A stretch of DNA of 64,000 nt, taken from assembly GCF_037975245.1 (NCBI RefSeq), contig NC_092563.1, forward strand, positions 26,786,960-26,850,959, in the 5' to 3' direction. Under the pieces are notes generated by a model, which had not been told where the DNA came from, did no database searches, and was given only the letters and a program-made list of their open reading frames with translations. The DNA is from Apostichopus japonicus (Eukaryota > Echinodermata > Holothuroidea > Aspidochirotida > Stichopodidae). This document shows positions 61,053 to 64,000 of the stretch, in pieces (the first letter of the stretch is position 1; each line of letters starts with the position of its first letter). The position numbers and the translations under genes were made by a program.

Positions 61053-61278
61053 TTATTCGGGGTATCCCTGACGAAGCTGAGTGCAGTCGCCCTCTATCGT
61101 TGCCATGAAGTCAGAGTTACACAGAGTTCTGGGTCTACGTCAGAGCCGTCTGTACAATCAACATTATAATAACCATCACAACTGTAACACTCTGTTATAC
61201 ATATTTGGGTTTTTTCAGACTATATCAAAAGCAAACTTGCTTAGATCCTTCATTCCTTGACTTCTTTCGCACATGCAG
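61053..61278 (-). pseudogene. Relic F: solitary exon 3 of the LDLa family
   Basis: Minus-strand homologue of exon 3 of genes A/B/D. It keeps the acceptor (CAACAG), AAKEVKE-like start, MCITECYSCDG, DCTDGSD, DPELC, GDCTQLRQGYP and the GAATAATAA end. Disabling changes are an in-frame TGA soon after the acceptor, replacement of DVC by YSC, SDE changed to SDV, an inserted codon before DC, and a frameshift after ELC. Exons 1 and 2 are not found between here and the window end. Closest to A/B by its tail. Confidence 0.8.
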
Positions 61279-62507
61279 CTGTTGATATTACAGCAAAATA
61301 TTATCCAAACTTACTGGTATATATTTCATATACATATTATTGCAAACATTCTTAATATTTTGAGGGCTCCTCTGGAAAGCAGTGCTTTAAGTGTACTGAG
61401 CATGCAGGACTACCCTCATTAAAGATGACAATAATAATAATAATAAAAAAAAATAAAAAACTTCATGATTATTGAAAACTGTTTTTGGTCCCCAGATAAC
61501 AAATAAGGGTCCCAGAGAAACAACGACGACAATTATAAGCAGTACTTTGTTTGCCAATATCCAATATTGTTTTATTAAATATGGATCCATTGATTCGGAT
61601 TGATTGATTCATATTTCATTTCAAAGGTAATTTATTTGAAAATTTCTAGTTACAGTTTAAACATCTCATGGCTTAAAATGTATCTTAGCGAGAGTAATGG
61701 TGTGTGGAAGATCTTTTTAGATTATCATTTGAGTGATTTTGGAAAAGAAGTTTACTTAAAAGGTAATTTTAGCTAAATGGATTATATTTCTAACATCAAT
61801 ATTTTGTTGTTGTTGATAATTGATATAAGTGGGTAGTGATAATTGTGGGTAGTACTAGTTACAGATCTGCAAGTGTTATAACATGATATAGAAGTTTGTT
61901 GTACAACTGACAATTAAATGTGGATTTTGTTTTCGGCTCTAAAGATTTCCTTCATGCTTTCCGCAGTCTTCACTGACTAACTGGGAACGAGGGGGGGGGG
62001 AGGGGCGGGCGGATCTCAAGGAATCATTCAACACTAAAACGATCTCTTCTTTGACATGAACTTAAGATAATGACCTATTTCGCTTTTGTTGCTGTTGCTG
62101 TTGTTAATGGTTAGAAATGGTTGATCGTATCAAGTGATCAGCTCGTCCTCCGCCCGCCATCCCATACCCCCCCCCGACAAAAAACCCCTCACCACCGCAA
62201 GTTTATTTCAGTATATGCACACCGTAACGCGTTACATATCCATGCACCGAACGCCAGTCAGTAAGTGATTAAGACAGTGACGTCACACATATTAATTATA
62301 TCGTAGATGTATCTATTATACTTCTGAGAAAAAAATGACATTGTCTTTTCTTCTACGACGTCTGGGCGACGGAATCGATATCGCATATCTCCCCTGGGGA
62401 GGGGGTTGGCGCGAGCGAGAGGGGAATGCACTATTAAAATAACCAAATCCAGCGTTGTTTGAAGATATATCCAGTTCCTTGAATCATGGAGGTACCTCCA
62501 TGCTTGT
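61279..62507. other. No gene recognised
   Basis: AT-rich sequence with an (ATA)n stretch near 61430, a G run at 61990 and C runs near 62165. No coding signal. Confidence 0.5.
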
Positions 62508-62515
62508 ATTAAATG

Positions 62516-62890
62516 CAAGGGCGTAGGAACCGGGGGGGCTGGGGGGCGCCAGCCCCCCCCCCAGTGAAAAATGTGGAGGGGCGGAAGTATCATTCCGCCC
62601 CCCCGCTTCGCAAGTCAGAAAACCCCTTTTTCATTTCCAAATGAGAAAAAAATCTCATTTGGAGCACCAAATTGCATCTAAGGCCTGGTGAAAATACAAA
62701 ATTAAGTTTACAAAATGGAGTGGGTGTTGAAGTGTGCTATATTGCACCAAATTGCATCTGAGGCTACCTGGAAATGCAAAAAATTCCAAAGGGGAGGGGG
62801 ACACCCCCTCCCCTTAGACCCCTCCCCCAGGCCGGCCATCAGTCTTCAGCCCCCCCCCCCCCCACTCAAAAGTACCTTCCTACGCCACTG
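62516..62890 (+). mobile_element. hAT-type MITE, CAAGGGCGTAGG family
   Basis: Ends CAAGGGCGTAGGAA and TTCCTACGCCACTG are near-perfect inverted repeats. The 8-bp duplication is ATTAAATG (62508-62515 and 62891-62898). The interior is dominated by C and G runs and the CTCCCCTTAGACCCCTCCCC block. No transposase. Confidence 0.9.
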
Positions 62891-62898
62891 ATTAAATG

Positions 62899-63199
62899 TA
62901 GAGACAAGAGTATCATATTTTAGTAGTATCACATTTCATTAGTTTGGTTGTAACTTGTATACAATTACATTCCTGGTGTGAACGACTTAAATTGTACAGA
63001 CTATAGCGTGACATGAGGATGCCAATTGGAATGCACATCCATATCTATACCTGGCTCGGCCAATATCATGGAATTGAAATTAGGTGAAAGAAAAACGAGG
63101 ATATATGGGATTATGAAGGGGTAACAGGCTAATGTTTATACCTATGTAGGTGATTAACAGAAATTTATACAAAGAAGCCATGTCGCACTTGCTTACAAC
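62899..63199. other. No gene recognised
   Basis: Unique-looking sequence up to the right direct repeat. Confidence 0.5.
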
Positions 63200-64000
63200 A
63201 TTAATACCTTTTGCAGCTATTTGAAGGTCACTCCGCGCCATCTTGATACACCTAAAGCAATGACTCGCGCAAAGGGTGCCGACGTTATAGTAACGAGGTT
63301 TCGACGAAATCCTGATCTCATCGTCAAAACATCTCTCATTTTCACATATTAGAAACACTTGATGTACTAGATTAGTTGGATGAGCCCCTGGGGAGCAGGC
63401 ACTCCGAGTTGGAGGGACACAAACAATTTATGGAGGATAAATTAATAGGGTGGGGTGGGTGAATACTAGTCTGAAAGTTGAGTGGCATGCCCCCTGTGCC
63501 AAGCCTGGCTACGGGACTGTTGGGGAGGGTTGGCATACTTAAATGGAGTCATATAGCCGACTTAGAAAAATGGTCAGTGAACGATAAAGACTGATAAAGT
63601 CTACACTGCAGGTCGACTTGATCATGTTGAGGTCAAACATTTTCTGAAACATTTTTATGGCAACTAAAGTCTTCAAAAGCTGAAGCTCGGTGAAAGATCT
63701 TCGACAAATTGCTTCGTCTGTTAACTGAAATATACCTCACAGTAATGAAACAACCAAGATGCAGCTATTGCTGTGTAAAAGTTGATGATGTAGGTGCTTG
63801 GAAATTAGGTCAACACGCAAAACGATTTTGGATAGAACTTCCCAAAATGTATTCTCTGTTTACTTTCTGATTATTTTCAATGGACGTATCAGACAGTCCA
63901 AGTGGAAACTGGTACAGTATAGACATACTTGCAAAATAAAATTCAACATGGAAGAAGAAATAGATAACCTGTCCAAAAATATCCTACTCCCCTCCCCTCC
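63200..64000. repeat. Direct repeat, right copy (partner 1-806)
   Basis: Same orientation and almost the same sequence as the window start. The first base aligned to position 1 is 63200; homology continues to the window end. The minus-strand frame across 63080-63358 uses both unique and repeated sequence. Confidence 0.9.

Noticed and set aside
63080-63358. Cysteine-containing minus-strand frame MFLICENERCFDDE...
   Set aside because: It has a tempting donor-like AAAG/GTATTAAT after IAAKG but continues into unrelated sequence. No acceptor, paralogue or domain supports an exon.

Overview
The window is intron-rich, AT-rich metazoan DNA packed with short DNA transposons, Penelope-like and LINE fragments, tRNA-derived SINEs, a foldback element and long (TA)n arrays. 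A marine invertebrate deuterostome, most likely an echinoderm, is the best guess from this repeat content. That is inference; no ribosomal or housekeeping gene is present to fix the lineage.

The recognisable host genes are five three-coding-exon genes for small secreted proteins of 158-161 residues. Each has a signal peptide followed by two LDL-receptor class A (LDLa)-like modules. They are A (22519-25217, +), B (29625-32183, -), C (39273-41850, +), D (48898-51490, +) and E (54048-57081, -). A lone decayed third exon (F) lies at 61053-61278. All ten coding introns are phase 1, so one module corresponds to one exon. Module 2 carries two extra cysteines and a changed spacing in all five genes. 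A, B and D form one subfamily by exon 1 and module 1; C and E form another.

Layout: 1-806 is a direct repeat of 63200-64000. 0.8-18 kb has no convincing host gene. It holds hAT-type MITEs with intact 8-bp target duplications, a SINE, decayed Penelope-like reverse transcriptase, a 924-bp tandem duplication whose second copy carries a 1.8-kb foldback element beside its own empty site, a LINE 3' end, a TTAA-flanked MITE and a minisatellite. About 18.05-34.38 kb is a large inverted duplication. Its arms carry genes A and B tail to tail, and the 1.7-kb loop holds a Penelope-like endonuclease fragment split by a hAT MITE. The left arm also has an extra decayed promoter copy. 35-64 kb carries genes C, D, E and relic F among further MITEs and SINEs.

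The cluster looks like a locally expanding family of secreted, probably calcium-binding proteins, reshaped by inverted duplication and mobile elements. What the proteins bind cannot be read from the sequence. Exon boundaries were placed by eye from splice consensus, phase continuity and comparison among paralogues. Untranslated exons are less certain than coding ones.
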